A stretch of DNA of 59,150 nucleotides from Rhizobiales bacterium 64-17. Its GTDB lineage: Bacteria; Pseudomonadota; Alphaproteobacteria; Rhizobiales; Xanthobacteraceae. The translations under genes and the position numbers were made by a program. This document shows positions 37,596 through 46,154 of the stretch, one piece after another. The stretch spans positions 247,074 through 306,223 of the forward strand of contig MKWA01000022.1 of the NCBI GenBank assembly GCA_001899285.1, in the 5' to 3' direction. The notes under the pieces were generated by a model. The model was not told the DNA's origin, did not search any database, and worked only from the letters and a program-made list of their open reading frames with translations. Position 1 is the stretch's first letter, and each line of letters begins with the position of its first letter.

Positions 37596-38237
37596 TCAGC
37601 GCCGCTCGTTGACGAGCCGCGCGATCGCCGCGCGCAGTTCCGGCATGCCTTCGCCGGTTTCCGACGAGGTGACGAGCACATCGGGGAACGCCGCGGGGCG
37701 CTTGGCGATCGCCGCGCGGGTCTCGTCGATGCGGCGCGCGAGTTCGTCGGGTTTCACCGCGTCGGATTTGGTCAGCACGATCTCGTGGCTGACGGCGGCC
37801 TGACCGAGGGTGTCGAGCACGTCGTCGTCGGTCGATTTCAGCCCGTGGCGCGCGTCGATCAGCACATAGACGCGGGCGAGGTTGCGCCGGCCGCGCAGAT
37901 AATCGTGGATCAGCGAGGTCCAGGCCGCGACCTTGTCCTTCGGCGCGGCGGCGAAGCCGTAGCCCGGCATGTCCACCAGCGAGATATTCTTGCCGGCGGA
38001 GAAGAAGATCAGCTCCTGGGTGCGGCCCGGCGTGTTCGACGTTCGCGCCAGCGCCTTGCGGCCGGTGAGCGCGTTGATCAGGCTCGACTTGCCGACATTG
38101 GAGCGGCCGGCGAGCGCGATCTCGAGGCCGTGCGGCTTCGGCAGCGACGCCGTGGACGAGGCGGCACTGACGAAATCCCACGGCAGCGAAAAAATCTGGC
38201 GGCCCTGGTCGAGTTCGGCGCGGGTGAAATCGGTCAT
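37596..38237 (-). CDS. engB: Ribosome biogenesis GTPase YihA/YsxC
   Basis: A 213-aa GTPase of the EngB family needed for 50S subunit assembly. G1 is GRSNVGKSS (about residues 44-52), G2 TSNTPGRTQE, G3 DMPGYG and G4 TKSD. It follows yidC and precedes the non-coding gap before the methyltransferase. The stretch 37333-37595 has no supported gene. Confidence 0.96.
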   Translation of the reverse strand: MTDFTRAELDQGRQIFSLPWDFVSAASSTASLPKPHGLEIALAGRSNVGKSSLINALTGRKALARTSNTPGRTQELIFFSAGKNISLVDMPGYGFAAAPKDKVAAWTSLIHDYLRGRRNLARVYVLIDARHGLKSTDDDVLDTLGQAAVSHEIVLTKSDAVKPDELARRIDETRAAIAKRPAAFPDVLVTSSETGEGMPELRAAIARLVNERR

Positions 38238-38257
38238 GACGGTTCTTATACAATGAA

Positions 38258-38280
38258 ATGGCCGGGCAATGCCCGGCCAT
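38258..38280. repeat. Perfect palindromic hairpin between engB and yidC
   Basis: ATGGCCGGGC and GCCCGGCCAT (38258-38267 and 38271-38280) form a 10-bp stem with a three-base loop. No T-run follows on the minus strand, so it is either a weak terminator/attenuator between yidC and engB or another dispersed palindrome. Confidence 0.5.
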
Positions 38281-38309
38281 GACGTCGTGAGGCTGAAAAA
38301 GCGGCCGCG

Positions 38310-40148
38310 CTAGGTCTGCGTCTTCTTCTTGCCGAACAGCGATTTGACGTTGTCGAACAGTTCGATCTTGGCGCCGTTCTTCTTCATGATGATCGACTGC
38401 TGGATCACCGACAGGGTGTTGTTCCAGGCCCAGTAGATCACGAGGCCGGCCGAGAACGACGCCAGCATGAAGGTGAAGATCAGCGGCATCCAGTCGAAGA
38501 TCATCTTCTGGGTCGGATCCGGCGGCGCGGGATTGAGCTTCATCTGCGCCCACATCGTCACGCCCATGATCATCGGCCAGATGCCGAGATGCAGGAAGTG
38601 GCCGACCACCGGCAGCACCATCGGATCCCACGGAATGAGGCCGAACAGCGTGAAGATATTGGTCGGATCGGGTGCGGAGAGATCCCTGATCCAGCCGAAG
38701 AACGGCGCGTGCCGCATTTCGATGGTGATGAACAGCACCTTGTAGAGCGCGAAGAACACCGGAATCTGCACCACGATCGGCAGACAGCCGGCGACCGGAT
38801 TGATCTTCTCGCGCTTGTAAAGCTCCATCAGCTCCTGCTGCTGCTTCACCTTGTCGTCCGGATAGCGCTCGCGCAGCGCCTGCATCTGCGGCTGCACGGC
38901 CTTCATCTTCGCCATCGAGGCGTAGGACTTGTTGGCGAGCGGGAAGAACAGCCCCTTGACCAGCACCGTTACCAGCAGGATGGCGATGCCGAAATTGCCG
39001 ACCAGCCGGTAGATGTAGTCCATCACGAAGAACATCGGCTTGGTGATGAAGTAGAACCAGCCCCAGTCGATCATCAGGTCGAAGCGGTTGATGCCCTGCG
39101 TCTTCTCGTAATTGTTGAGGACGTTGACTTCCTTGGCGCCGGCGAACAGCCGGGTGCTGACAGAGGCGGTAGCGCCGGGCGCGACCGACTGCGCGTCCTG
39201 CAGATAGTCGGTCTGGTAGGTCTTGAGCGTGCCGACGGTGCCGGAGGAGAAGCGGGCCTTCACATGCGCGTCGGAGGCGGGTGCCAGCGTCGCGGCCCAG
39301 TATTTGTCGGTAATGCCGAGCCAGGCATTGGTGACGTCGAACTGCTGGCTCTTTTCTTCTTCGATCTTCTTGTAGGTGACTTCCTGCAAGCCCTTGTCGC
39401 CGAGAACGCCGATCAGGCCCTCGTGCAGGATGTAATAGCCTTCAATGTGCGGCGTGCCGTGGCGCGAGATCAGCGCATAAGGATAAAGCGAGATCGCGGC
39501 GCTGCCGCCGTTGGTCACGTCGTCCTTGACGGTGAAGAGATATTTGTCGTCGACCGAGATGACGCGGCGGAACGTCAGCCCCTCGCCGTTGTTCCAGGTC
39601 AGCGTCAACGGCTGTGTCGGCGTCAGCGCGCCGGAGCCCTGCTGCGTCCACACGGTCTCGGCGTTCGGCAGTTTCGGCGAACCGGACGCGGGCACCCAGC
39701 CGAATTCGGCATAGAACGGCTCCGGGCTGCCGGACGGCGACAGCAGCACGATCGCCGGCGAGGTCGGGTCGACGGTGGTGTGATAGCCGTTGAGCGAAAT
39801 GTCGTCGATGCGCGCGCCTTTGAGCGCGACCGAGCCGCGCAGCGCCGGCGTGTCGATGGCGACGCGCGGGGTGGCGGCGATGGCGGCGGCGCGGGTGACC
39901 GGCTGCTGCGTCGGGGTCGCTGCGGCCGGCGCCTGGCCGGGCACGGCGGGCGGCGCGCCCGGAACGTTCGGCTGCGCGGTCTGCGCCGGTGTCGCCGGCT
40001 GGCCCGGCTGCGGCTGCTTCTGCGCCTGCTGCTGGGCCTGTTCCTGCTTCTGCTTTTCCAGTTGCGGAACGCCGACAAAATATTGCCAGCCAATCAGCAC
40101 GAGCGCCGACAGCACGACTGCGATGATGGTGTTCTTCTGGTCGGTCAT
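38310..40148 (-). CDS. yidC: Membrane protein insertase YidC
   Basis: A 612-aa insertase. An N-terminal helix ([19 protein letters not shown]) is followed by a Gln/Pro/Ala-rich linker (about residues 33-80), a large periplasmic beta domain (about 95-340) and the conserved five-helix core. Core marks are [21 protein letters not shown], the Met-rich cytoplasmic loop [16 protein letters not shown] with [17 protein letters not shown], and [17 protein letters not shown] text. It inserts and folds inner-membrane proteins. It starts two bases after rnpA. Confidence 0.97.
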   Translation of the reverse strand: MTDQKNTIIAVVLSALVLIGWQYFVGVPQLEKQKQEQAQQQAQKQPQPGQPATPAQTAQPNVPGAPPAVPGQAPAAATPTQQPVTRAAAIAATPRVAIDTPALRGSVALKGARIDDISLNGYHTTVDPTSPAIVLLSPSGSPEPFYAEFGWVPASGSPKLPNAETVWTQQGSGALTPTQPLTLTWNNGEGLTFRRVISVDDKYLFTVKDDVTNGGSAAISLYPYALISRHGTPHIEGYYILHEGLIGVLGDKGLQEVTYKKIEEEKSQQFDVTNAWLGITDKYWAATLAPASDAHVKARFSSGTVGTLKTYQTDYLQDAQSVAPGATASVSTRLFAGAKEVNVLNNYEKTQGINRFDLMIDWGWFYFITKPMFFVMDYIYRLVGNFGIAILLVTVLVKGLFFPLANKSYASMAKMKAVQPQMQALRERYPDDKVKQQQELMELYKREKINPVAGCLPIVVQIPVFFALYKVLFITIEMRHAPFFGWIRDLSAPDPTNIFTLFGLIPWDPMVLPVVGHFLHLGIWPMIMGVTMWAQMKLNPAPPDPTQKMIFDWMPLIFTFMLASFSAGLVIYWAWNNTLSVIQQSIIMKKNGAKIELFDNVKSLFGKKKTQT

Positions 40149-40150
40149 GA

Positions 40151-40567
40151 TCAGCCCGTGACCTGTTGTTCTGGTCCGTTGGTGCGGTGTCGCCCCGCAA
40201 ATCCACGCCGCAAGGCGCCGTCGAAGTCTTGTGCCAGCCGGGTGAAAGGCAGCGTCAGCGCCGCCCGCCGGCCGATCAGCACATAATCATGTCCGGAACG
40301 CAGATGCCGCGGATCACAGAGCCGAACCACCTCGCGCAGCCGGCGGCGGATGCGATTGCGCTCGACCGCATTGCCGATCTTCTTCGTCACCGTGAAGCCG
40401 ACGCGCGGGGCATCGGCTGCTTCCTGTCGGGCCGCTTGAGCTTTGCCTTGTTGAGCCTTGCCTTGCGCGTGATCCCGTTTGCGGATCTGCAACACGAAAG
40501 CGGGCGCAGGCACCTTGAGCCCGGACGCCGCGGCCACGAAATCCGCGCGTTTGCGTAATCGCTCCAT
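40151..40567 (-). CDS. rnpA: Ribonuclease P protein component
   Basis: A 138-aa basic protein that joins the RNase P RNA in tRNA 5' maturation. The RNR motif is visible as [23 protein letters not shown] (pattern, about residues 57-79), and the start [10 protein letters not shown] is typical. A Lys/Gln/Ala-rich insertion ([16 protein letters not shown], about 36-51) lengthens the loop before the motif. It is followed directly by yidC; the yidD gene often found between them is absent. Confidence 0.95.
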   Translation of the reverse strand: MERLRKRADFVAAASGLKVPAPAFVLQIRKRDHAQGKAQQGKAQAARQEAADAPRVGFTVTKKIGNAVERNRIRRRLREVVRLCDPRHLRSGHDYVLIGRRAALTLPFTRLAQDFDGALRRGFAGRHRTNGPEQQVTG

Positions 40568-40600
40568 CGGGCAGGCGGCGGTTGTTGCCGCGCGCCGCGA

Positions 40601-40735
40601 TCAGGCCGTCAGGCGCTTGCGGCCGCGGGCCCGGCGCTTGGCGACGACCTTGCGGCCGCCCTTGGTGGCCATGCGGGCGCGGTAACCGTGGCGGCGCTTG
40701 CGCACCAGTTTGCTGGGTTGATAAGTCCGCTTCAC
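40601..40735 (-). CDS. rpmH: 50S ribosomal protein L34
   Basis: A 44-aa protein: [27 protein letters not shown] is its opening pattern, and it continues with [18 protein letters not shown]. This is the full L34 sequence. It starts at GTG with GGAG nine bases upstream. It lies 33 bp before rnpA in the usual rpmH-rnpA-yidC order. The 293 bp upstream hold no other gene and must carry the operon promoter. Confidence 0.96.
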   Translation of the reverse strand: MKRTYQPSKLVRKRRHGYRARMATKGGRKVVAKRRARGRKRLTA

Positions 40736-41028
40736 GAAACAAGTCTCCGCTGCAAGGCGTTCCAGTAGGCCGGGATGTGCCGGAATTTGCGGGGCTTATA
40801 CGGGAGCGCACCCCCGCGCGTCAATGTAGCCGGGTGGCCCGCCGGGGGACAGTTGGCGTGCGCCGCGGCCATGGTTCCGCCCCATAAACCGGGCAAATAT
40901 CGCCGCGAACGGGGCTGATGCAGCGGCCGGGCGGGGTGGTTTGACGCTCCACCGGGCGGGGCGCATCATCACATTGCGATTCCACTATATTTAAGGCCGG
41001 GACGTGCCCGGCCGGCGGCTTGAGCCTG

Positions 41029-42507
41029 ATGACCGAGAGGACCGCAGAGCAGACCGCAGACGCGCCGCGGGAGACCAGCCCACACCGGCGCCGGGGCCTC
41101 GGCCTGTCCGGAAAGCTGCTGGCGCTGACGCTGCTATTCGTGACGGTGGCGGAAATCCTGATTTTCGTCCCCTCGATCGCCAATTTCCGGCTGAACTGGC
41201 TCAACGACCGGCTCGCCGCCGCCCACACCGCGGCGCTGGTGCTCGACGCCGCGCCGAGCGGCATGGTGCCGGAGCCGCTGGCCCGGCAGATTCTCGACAG
41301 CATCGGCGCCAAGACCGTGGCGATGAAGATGGGTGATCAGCGCCGGCTGCTGGCGATCTCCGACATGCCGCCGGCGATCCACCACGACATCGACATGCGC
41401 GACGTGTCGAAGACCATGGCGGTGGTTACCGCTTTGCAGACCATGTTCCTGTGCGGCGACAATGACTACATCCGCGTCGTCGGCGATGCGCCGATGGGCG
41501 GCCAGTTCCTCGAAATCGTGCTGCCGGAAGCCCCGCTGCGCGCGGCGATGTTCCGCTTCTCGCGCAACGTGCTGCTGGTGTCGCTGGTGATCGCGGCGAT
41601 CACCGCCGCACTCATTTATTTCGCGCTCAACATGATGTTCGTACGGCCGATGCGGCGCATTACGGCCAACATGATCGCGTTCCATCGCGATCCGGAGGAT
41701 CCGTCGCGCGTTATCGTGCCGTCCGGCCGGCGCGACGAGATCGCCACCGCCGAGCGCGAACTCGCGGCGATGCAACGCGATCTCGCCTCGATGTTGCAGC
41801 AGAAAAACCGGCTCGCCGCGCTTGGCCTCGCGGTGTCGAAGATCAACCACGATCTGCGCAACCTGCTGGCCTCGGCGCAACTGTTCTCCGACCGCATCGC
41901 CGGCTCCGCCGATCCGACGGTGCAGCGTTTCGCGCCGAAGCTGGAGCGCGCGATCGAGCGCGCCATCGCGTTCTGTCAGGCGACACTCTCTTATGGCGCG
42001 GCGCCGGAGCCGGTGCCCGACCGGCGCATGATCGCGCTCGAGCCAGTGATCGCCGAGGCGCGCGATGCGCTCGGCCTCGGCGACGATACGCCGATCCGCT
42101 GGATCGTCGCTGTCGAGCGCGGGCTGACCATCGACGCCGATCCGGAGCAGCTGTTCCGCATTCTGCTCAACCTCAGCCGCAATGCGCGGCAGGCGATCGA
42201 GAGTGACGCGGGCGCCGAGGCTGGCGTCGGGCAGATCCGCATCACCGGCCGCCGTGTCGGCGCGGTGGTGGAGATCGAGGTGGCGGACACCGGGCCGGGG
42301 TTCTCGGAGAAGGCGCGGGCGCATCTGTTCGAGGCGTTCCAGGGCTCGACCCGCGCCGGTGGCTCCGGCCTCGGGCTGGCCATCGTCGCCGAGCTGGTGC
42401 AGGCGCATGGCGGCGAGATCCGGCTGGTGGACGGCACCATCGGCGCCACCTTCCGCATCACCATCCCCGACCGGGCGCTGGAACTGCCGCTGCGCCGCCG
42501 CGCGTGA
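41029..42507 (+). CDS. Sensor histidine kinase, orphan
   Basis: A 492-aa membrane kinase. Two membrane helices (about residues 28-52 and 180-203) enclose a periplasmic sensor domain, followed by a HAMP-like linker and a phosphoacceptor region KINHDLRNLLASAQLFSD (His near 284). The ATPase domain has the N box LNLSRNARQAI, G1 VADTGPGF and G2 GGSGLGLAIV. No response-regulator gene lies next to it. ATG 41029 is preferred over a TTG three codons upstream. The signal and partner are unknown. Confidence 0.9.
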   Translation: MTERTAEQTADAPRETSPHRRRGLGLSGKLLALTLLFVTVAEILIFVPSIANFRLNWLNDRLAAAHTAALVLDAAPSGMVPEPLARQILDSIGAKTVAMKMGDQRRLLAISDMPPAIHHDIDMRDVSKTMAVVTALQTMFLCGDNDYIRVVGDAPMGGQFLEIVLPEAPLRAAMFRFSRNVLLVSLVIAAITAALIYFALNMMFVRPMRRITANMIAFHRDPEDPSRVIVPSGRRDEIATAERELAAMQRDLASMLQQKNRLAALGLAVSKINHDLRNLLASAQLFSDRIAGSADPTVQRFAPKLERAIERAIAFCQATLSYGAAPEPVPDRRMIALEPVIAEARDALGLGDDTPIRWIVAVERGLTIDADPEQLFRILLNLSRNARQAIESDAGAEAGVGQIRITGRRVGAVVEIEVADTGPGFSEKARAHLFEAFQGSTRAGGSGLGLAIVAELVQAHGGEIRLVDGTIGATFRITIPDRALELPLRRRA

Positions 42508-42651
42508 GCGGGTGGCCCGGCGCGGCAAACCGCTTCTGGTCAATCCCGCTGGTCAACGCCGGAATCCGGGCCCTAAACCGTGCTTGCCAAGCCGCCATCG
42601 AGACGATAGCTATGCGCCCGGTTTCGGCCGGTTCGCCCGCCGCAGCCCCGC

Positions 42652-42728
42652 GCGCCCGTAGCTCAGCTGGATAGAGCACCAGACTACGAATCTGGGGGTC
42701 AGAGGTTCGAATCCTTTCGGGCGCGCCA
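42652..42728 (+). tRNA. tRNA-Arg (anticodon ACG)
   Basis: A 77-base cloverleaf with encoded CCA. Acceptor stem GCGCCCG pairs with CGGGCGC. The D arm (GCTCAGCTGGATAGAGC) is standard, and the anticodon loop CTACGAA carries ACG. The T arm has GAGGTTCGAATCC with one offset pair (AGAGG/CCTTT). It decodes CGU/CGC/CGA through inosine. The accessory region begins right after its 3' end, a classic integration spot. Confidence 0.96.
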
Positions 42729-43033
42729 ATCAAATCAATAACTTAATCAGAGTTTGTCCGTGGCCTGCTTACCCGTAATTCGCGGAAGTAAGCGCATGGT
42801 AAGCGGCGTTTGCCATTTCAAATAATTTTACCGCTCACGGAGCGGTTCTGAAGATTTAAGCCAACCAGATTTCGCGTCGTGCAGTTCACTACCTTGTTGA
42901 GTAGCGGCGTGATCAGCCTGATATCCGCAGCGTGTCCTTAAACTCCGGTGGCGGGAACAGAGTTACTTTAGCTTGAGTTTGGTGATTTGACATTGTCATA
43001 TTTTTAGATATTATTTCTGACATTGGAGGCGCC
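42729..43033. other. AT-rich junction after tRNA-Arg
   Basis: These 305 bases hold no supported gene. Base use looks clearly richer in A and T than the chromosome on the left. GTAAGCG occurs twice near 42788-42808. No integrase, and no repeat of the tRNA 3' end further right, was found by eye. The last 50 bases carry the promoter of the cassette described next. Confidence 0.5.
42987..43014 (+). promoter_or_regulatory. Near-consensus promoter with operator-like repeats
   Basis: TTGACA (42987-42992), a 16-base spacer and TATTAT (43009-43014) form a strong sigma-70 type promoter 20 bases before the ribosome site of the first cassette gene. The -35 box is part of a perfect inverted repeat TGACA-T-TGTCA (42988-42998). 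The word TGACATTG appears at 42988-42995 and again at 43018-43025, 30 bases apart, on either side of the -10 box. This is the layout of an autoregulated operator, and the XRE-type protein of the operon is the natural candidate. Confidence 0.6.
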
Positions 43034-43603
43034 ATGAGTGATGGACCGCACCGAAGTCTGCCGATGCGCAGGCCCTGGAAAGAGTTGGCTAAGCGCGGCG
43101 ACAAGCGAGCTTACGATTCCGACCAAGTAACGGAAGCTGCCACTCATGCACTCGCTAGCGATTTCAAAAACGAAGTTTCGGCAGCGCTGATCGGCGCTCT
43201 GAAGGATGTCTTCACTCGGAAAGATAATTCGCTCGGGCTCCCTGAGATCGCGCTGCATCAACTTGCGGAAGCAAAGACTTTTGCGGCGGGTTCGGTGTTT
43301 GGGATGAACGCTGTCGCGTGGAGCATCCAGCTCGTTCATGAAGGCCGGCTGGACAAGAATGCGCTCTATGAAGCCGTAGGTCTCGCTGCCAAGGAACGTG
43401 GTTTTGCCAATACGCGATCCGTTCAGGAGCATTACCTACGCGAATCAAATCAGCGGCGTGCGGATGGCGTGAGCTCAAGGTTGAGCAGTGCGATTGCCGG
43501 ATTGTCTGAGAGCACGCTCGGGTCGATGCTGATCGACGCGCGACAAACTGCAAAGCGCAGGCCACGCAAGCAGACTGGCGTCAATGAAGGGGTGCGATTG
43601 TAA
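43034..43603 (+). CDS. Unrecognised protein, first gene of the QueC-like cassette
   Basis: A 189-aa protein with no domain I recognise. It begins with a basic stretch containing LPMRRPWKELAKRGDKRAY, continues as an amphipathic, mostly helical-looking chain (about residues 30-125), and ends in a very basic tail (ARQTAKRRPRKQTG). There is no signal peptide or membrane helix. GGAGG lies four bases before ATG 43034. Its stop overlaps the QueC-like start by one base, so the two are made together. It occupies the place that QatB has relative to QatC, but no sequence match to QatB can be claimed. Confidence 0.75.
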   Translation: MSDGPHRSLPMRRPWKELAKRGDKRAYDSDQVTEAATHALASDFKNEVSAALIGALKDVFTRKDNSLGLPEIALHQLAEAKTFAAGSVFGMNAVAWSIQLVHEGRLDKNALYEAVGLAAKERGFANTRSVQEHYLRESNQRRADGVSSRLSSAIAGLSESTLGSMLIDARQTAKRRPRKQTGVNEGVRL

Positions 43604-44982
43604 TGAGCGCAGCACGCTTTCTTGATCTGAAGGAACTTACGGTCGATGTCGTCGAGCGTGGTGGTCGTCCACGCAGGGATGCACGTGCGTGCGTGCTAGG
43701 TCAAAATATCAGTTTCGATACCGATATTCTTGAGTCCTTTTCGTCAACTAATTGGCAGGCTGTTGTTTATGACGCGCTCGTCGTAGCGGCGGCGGTCGAA
43801 TTCTGTGATCGTAGCCTCAGCCGTAGTGCGATGAATTGGGGCCGACGTTTCCACCTACGTATACCGGTTCATGATCGGTCAAGATGGTCTGATCATGGTG
43901 TGATTGGGGCGCTTGTTGATGCGCTGAACCTTCTTACCGGTGATGATTGGCATTTCGAGTTTCGATCCCGTAAAGCGTGCGCTGCAACGCCTGCCCAAAA
44001 CCGTATGGAGTTTCCCAGCGATGCAGAGGCCGTGATCGCTTATAGCGAGGGCATGGATTCGCAGGCGGTAGACGGAATCGTGCGCGAGCGCCTCGGTCGT
44101 CGCCTGGTGCGGGTACGGGTAGGCAATAACTGGCGAGACATTTCCAAAAGAGAAAGAGCTCACCTGCCATTCGCGGCAGTGCCCTATGAAGTTACACTGA
44201 ACCACGACAATGCCGAAACGAGCGCGCGGAGTCGCGGGTTCAAGTTTAGCCTTGTAGCCGCCATTGCGGCCTATCTGATTCAGGCTCCGTCGGTCATCGT
44301 TACAGAAAGCGGGCAAGGCGCTCTTGCGCCAGCAATTCTGCCAGTTGGGCAAGGGTACGCTGATTACCGAACTCATCCAACGTTCACCGTGTTGATGGAA
44401 AAATTTGTCTACGCGCTGCTTGGGCATCGGCTTCGCTACCAATTTCCGCGTCTTTGGATGACGAAGGGCGAGACGCTGCGAGAATTCATCGATACTTGTG
44501 GCAACGCGGCAGGGGGCTGGGCGAAGACCAGATCTTGTTGGCAACAGTCGCGGCAAGTTTCGGTTGCCGGTAGACGGCGACAATGTGGGGTGTGTGCAGC
44601 ATGTATGCTCCGTCGTCTCAGCGTTCATGCCGCGGGATTGGCAGAATCTCAGGAGACTTATGTGTGGGAGACGCTAAAAGCGCCGTCTTTCGAGCGGGGA
44701 ATCGCGGAAAGCTTTGAAAATATCACGCCAGCCCTTCGCCAGTATGCCCTCGCAGGAGTGCTTCATATGGAGCACTTCTCTTTGATTCGAGATTCGGCGC
44801 AGCATGAAATGCTCAAGCGCCGCGCGACGAGTGAGCTAGCGCGATCGCTATCAGAGCCCCTGGATGTAGTTTCTGCTGGCCTTGAGCGACTTCTAAAGCA
44901 GCACGCCGGGGAGTGGTCGGCGTTCAAGAATGATTTGGGCCCACGGTCGTTCGTGAGGGAATGGATAGATATCGCATCATGA
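43603..44982 (+). CDS. QueC-like PP-loop ATPase/cyclo-ligase homologue (QatC-like)
   Basis: A 459-aa protein. The PP-loop is AYSEGMDSQAV (residues 146-156) where QueC has SGGxDS, so one Gly is Glu. A QueC-type zinc cluster is intact: Cys312, Cys328, Cys331, Cys334 (QCGVCAACMLRR). Middle marks include SRGFKFSLVAAIAAYL and VTESGQGALAP (about 233-243). QueC makes preQ0 from a carboxy-deazaguanine; longer QueC-like proteins occur in anti-phage systems such as Qat. With about twice the length of QueC and no queuosine genes nearby, a defence role is more likely than tRNA modification (inference). Confidence 0.8.
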   Translation: MSAARFLDLKELTVDVVERGGRPRRDARACVLGQNISFDTDILESFSSTNWQAVVYDALVVAAAVEFCDRSLSRSAMNWGRRFHLRIPVHDRSRWSDHGVIGALVDALNLLTGDDWHFEFRSRKACAATPAQNRMEFPSDAEAVIAYSEGMDSQAVDGIVRERLGRRLVRVRVGNNWRDISKRERAHLPFAAVPYEVTLNHDNAETSARSRGFKFSLVAAIAAYLIQAPSVIVTESGQGALAPAILPVGQGYADYRTHPTFTVLMEKFVYALLGHRLRYQFPRLWMTKGETLREFIDTCGNAAGGWAKTRSCWQQSRQVSVAGRRRQCGVCAACMLRRLSVHAAGLAESQETYVWETLKAPSFERGIAESFENITPALRQYALAGVLHMEHFSLIRDSAQHEMLKRRATSELARSLSEPLDVVSAGLERLLKQHAGEWSAFKNDLGPRSFVREWIDIAS

Positions 44983-46154
44983 GTAAGTTGTCTCAATATC
45001 TGAGCCCACTCGCGTTGGGTGAAAGGTTGAAGGTCGCGAGAGAGACCGCGAACGTTACCCAAGATGCTGGTGCCAAAGCAGCTGGTTTGGCACGTACAAC
45101 GCTTGTGGCTATCGAGAAGGGGCAGCGCGCCGCACGTGTTGATGAACTGCAGGCGCTTAGTCGTTGTTATGGAGTGTCCGTCAATTCACTTTTGCGCCGT
45201 GAGGCTGTCCACGTGGATCTGGTGCCGCGCTTCCGATCGCTACCAGAAACGGGTGACGTTGGCATCGACCAAGCTGCTCGGATGCTAAATGATCTCGTCC
45301 GGGCTGAGGTCGAGCTTGAGAACATTCTCGGTATCCAACGGACCCATAATTATCCGCCAGAAAAGACGATTCTCCCTGGTGACGTACGAACCCAGGCAGA
45401 ACATGATGCGCAAAGCCTGCGGACCTGGCTCGGACTTGGTGAGGGTCCGGTCCAGAATTTGTTTGCGCTCATGGAGCTGCAACTCGGGGTGAGGTTTTAT
45501 AGCCGCAAGTTGGATCCTAAAGTTTCCGGACTGTTTGCATACGACGACGCTATTGGTGCTTGCATCCTCATTAATTCCTGTCACCGGAAGGATCGTCGAA
45601 CGCAAACGGGGGGGCATGAACTCGGACATTTCACGGCAACGCGCCGACAGCCGGAGATTTATCAGGACGAAAGACACGATAATTCTCGTGAAGAACGCTA
45701 TGCAAATGCGTTCGGGCGAGCTTTCCTCACGCCGGCTCGTGCTGTGATGGAGAAGTTTAAGGAGTTGACGACGGGATCGAGCCATTTAACCCGCCGACAT
45801 ATTATCCTGCTCGCGAACTTTTTCAGCGTGTCCCGTCAAGCATTAGTTATGCGTTTGGAAGAACTCGGCTTAACCAAGAAGGGGACATGGGAGTGGTTTA
45901 AGGATAATGGAGGCATCACGGACGAGCAGGCTCTGCAAGTGCTCGGCCCAACTGCGGCCGATAAGTCTACGATCGATACCGATCAATCCTCGCGCCTTTT
46001 CCTGCTAGCAATCGATGCGTGGAAGAAAAGTCTGATCAGTGAAGGTCAGATGTCCGAGATGCTCAAGCTTGGACGTGTGCAGGTCCGCGAATTAATCGAT
46101 GAAGCGGCAGCGGAAGAGGATGAGGTGGATGACCTTTTCAAGCTGTCTCACTAA
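44979..46154 (+). CDS. XRE helix-turn-helix protein with ImmA/IrrE metallopeptidase domain
   Basis: A 391-aa protein. An XRE helix-turn-helix fills residues 11-70 (GERLKVARETANVTQDAGAKAAG), and an ImmA/IrrE-type zinc peptidase domain follows, with HELGH at 213-217 and a likely third ligand Glu in REERYANAFGRAFL (about 239). Family members bind operator DNA and cleave partner repressors or antitoxins on a signal. ATG 44979 overlaps the previous stop (ATGA); an in-frame ATG at 44961 is an alternative. It could both regulate this operon and form a pair with the PIN protein. Confidence 0.87.
   Translation: MSKLSQYLSPLALGERLKVARETANVTQDAGAKAAGLARTTLVAIEKGQRAARVDELQALSRCYGVSVNSLLRREAVHVDLVPRFRSLPETGDVGIDQAARMLNDLVRAEVELENILGIQRTHNYPPEKTILPGDVRTQAEHDAQSLRTWLGLGEGPVQNLFALMELQLGVRFYSRKLDPKVSGLFAYDDAIGACILINSCHRKDRRTQTGGHELGHFTATRRQPEIYQDERHDNSREERYANAFGRAFLTPARAVMEKFKELTTGSSHLTRRHIILLANFFSVSRQALVMRLEELGLTKKGTWEWFKDNGGITDEQALQVLGPTAADKSTIDTDQSSRLFLLAIDAWKKSLISEGQMSEMLKLGRVQVRELIDEAAAEEDEVDDLFKLSH

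Noticed and set aside
37354-37803. 149-codon plus-strand frame over the engB 3' end
   Set aside because: Overlaps engB antisense; Arg/Ser-rich shadow composition.
38589-40286. 565-codon open frame antisense to yidC
   Set aside because: YidC is unmistakable on the minus strand; the antisense product is an Arg/Gly/His-rich shadow.
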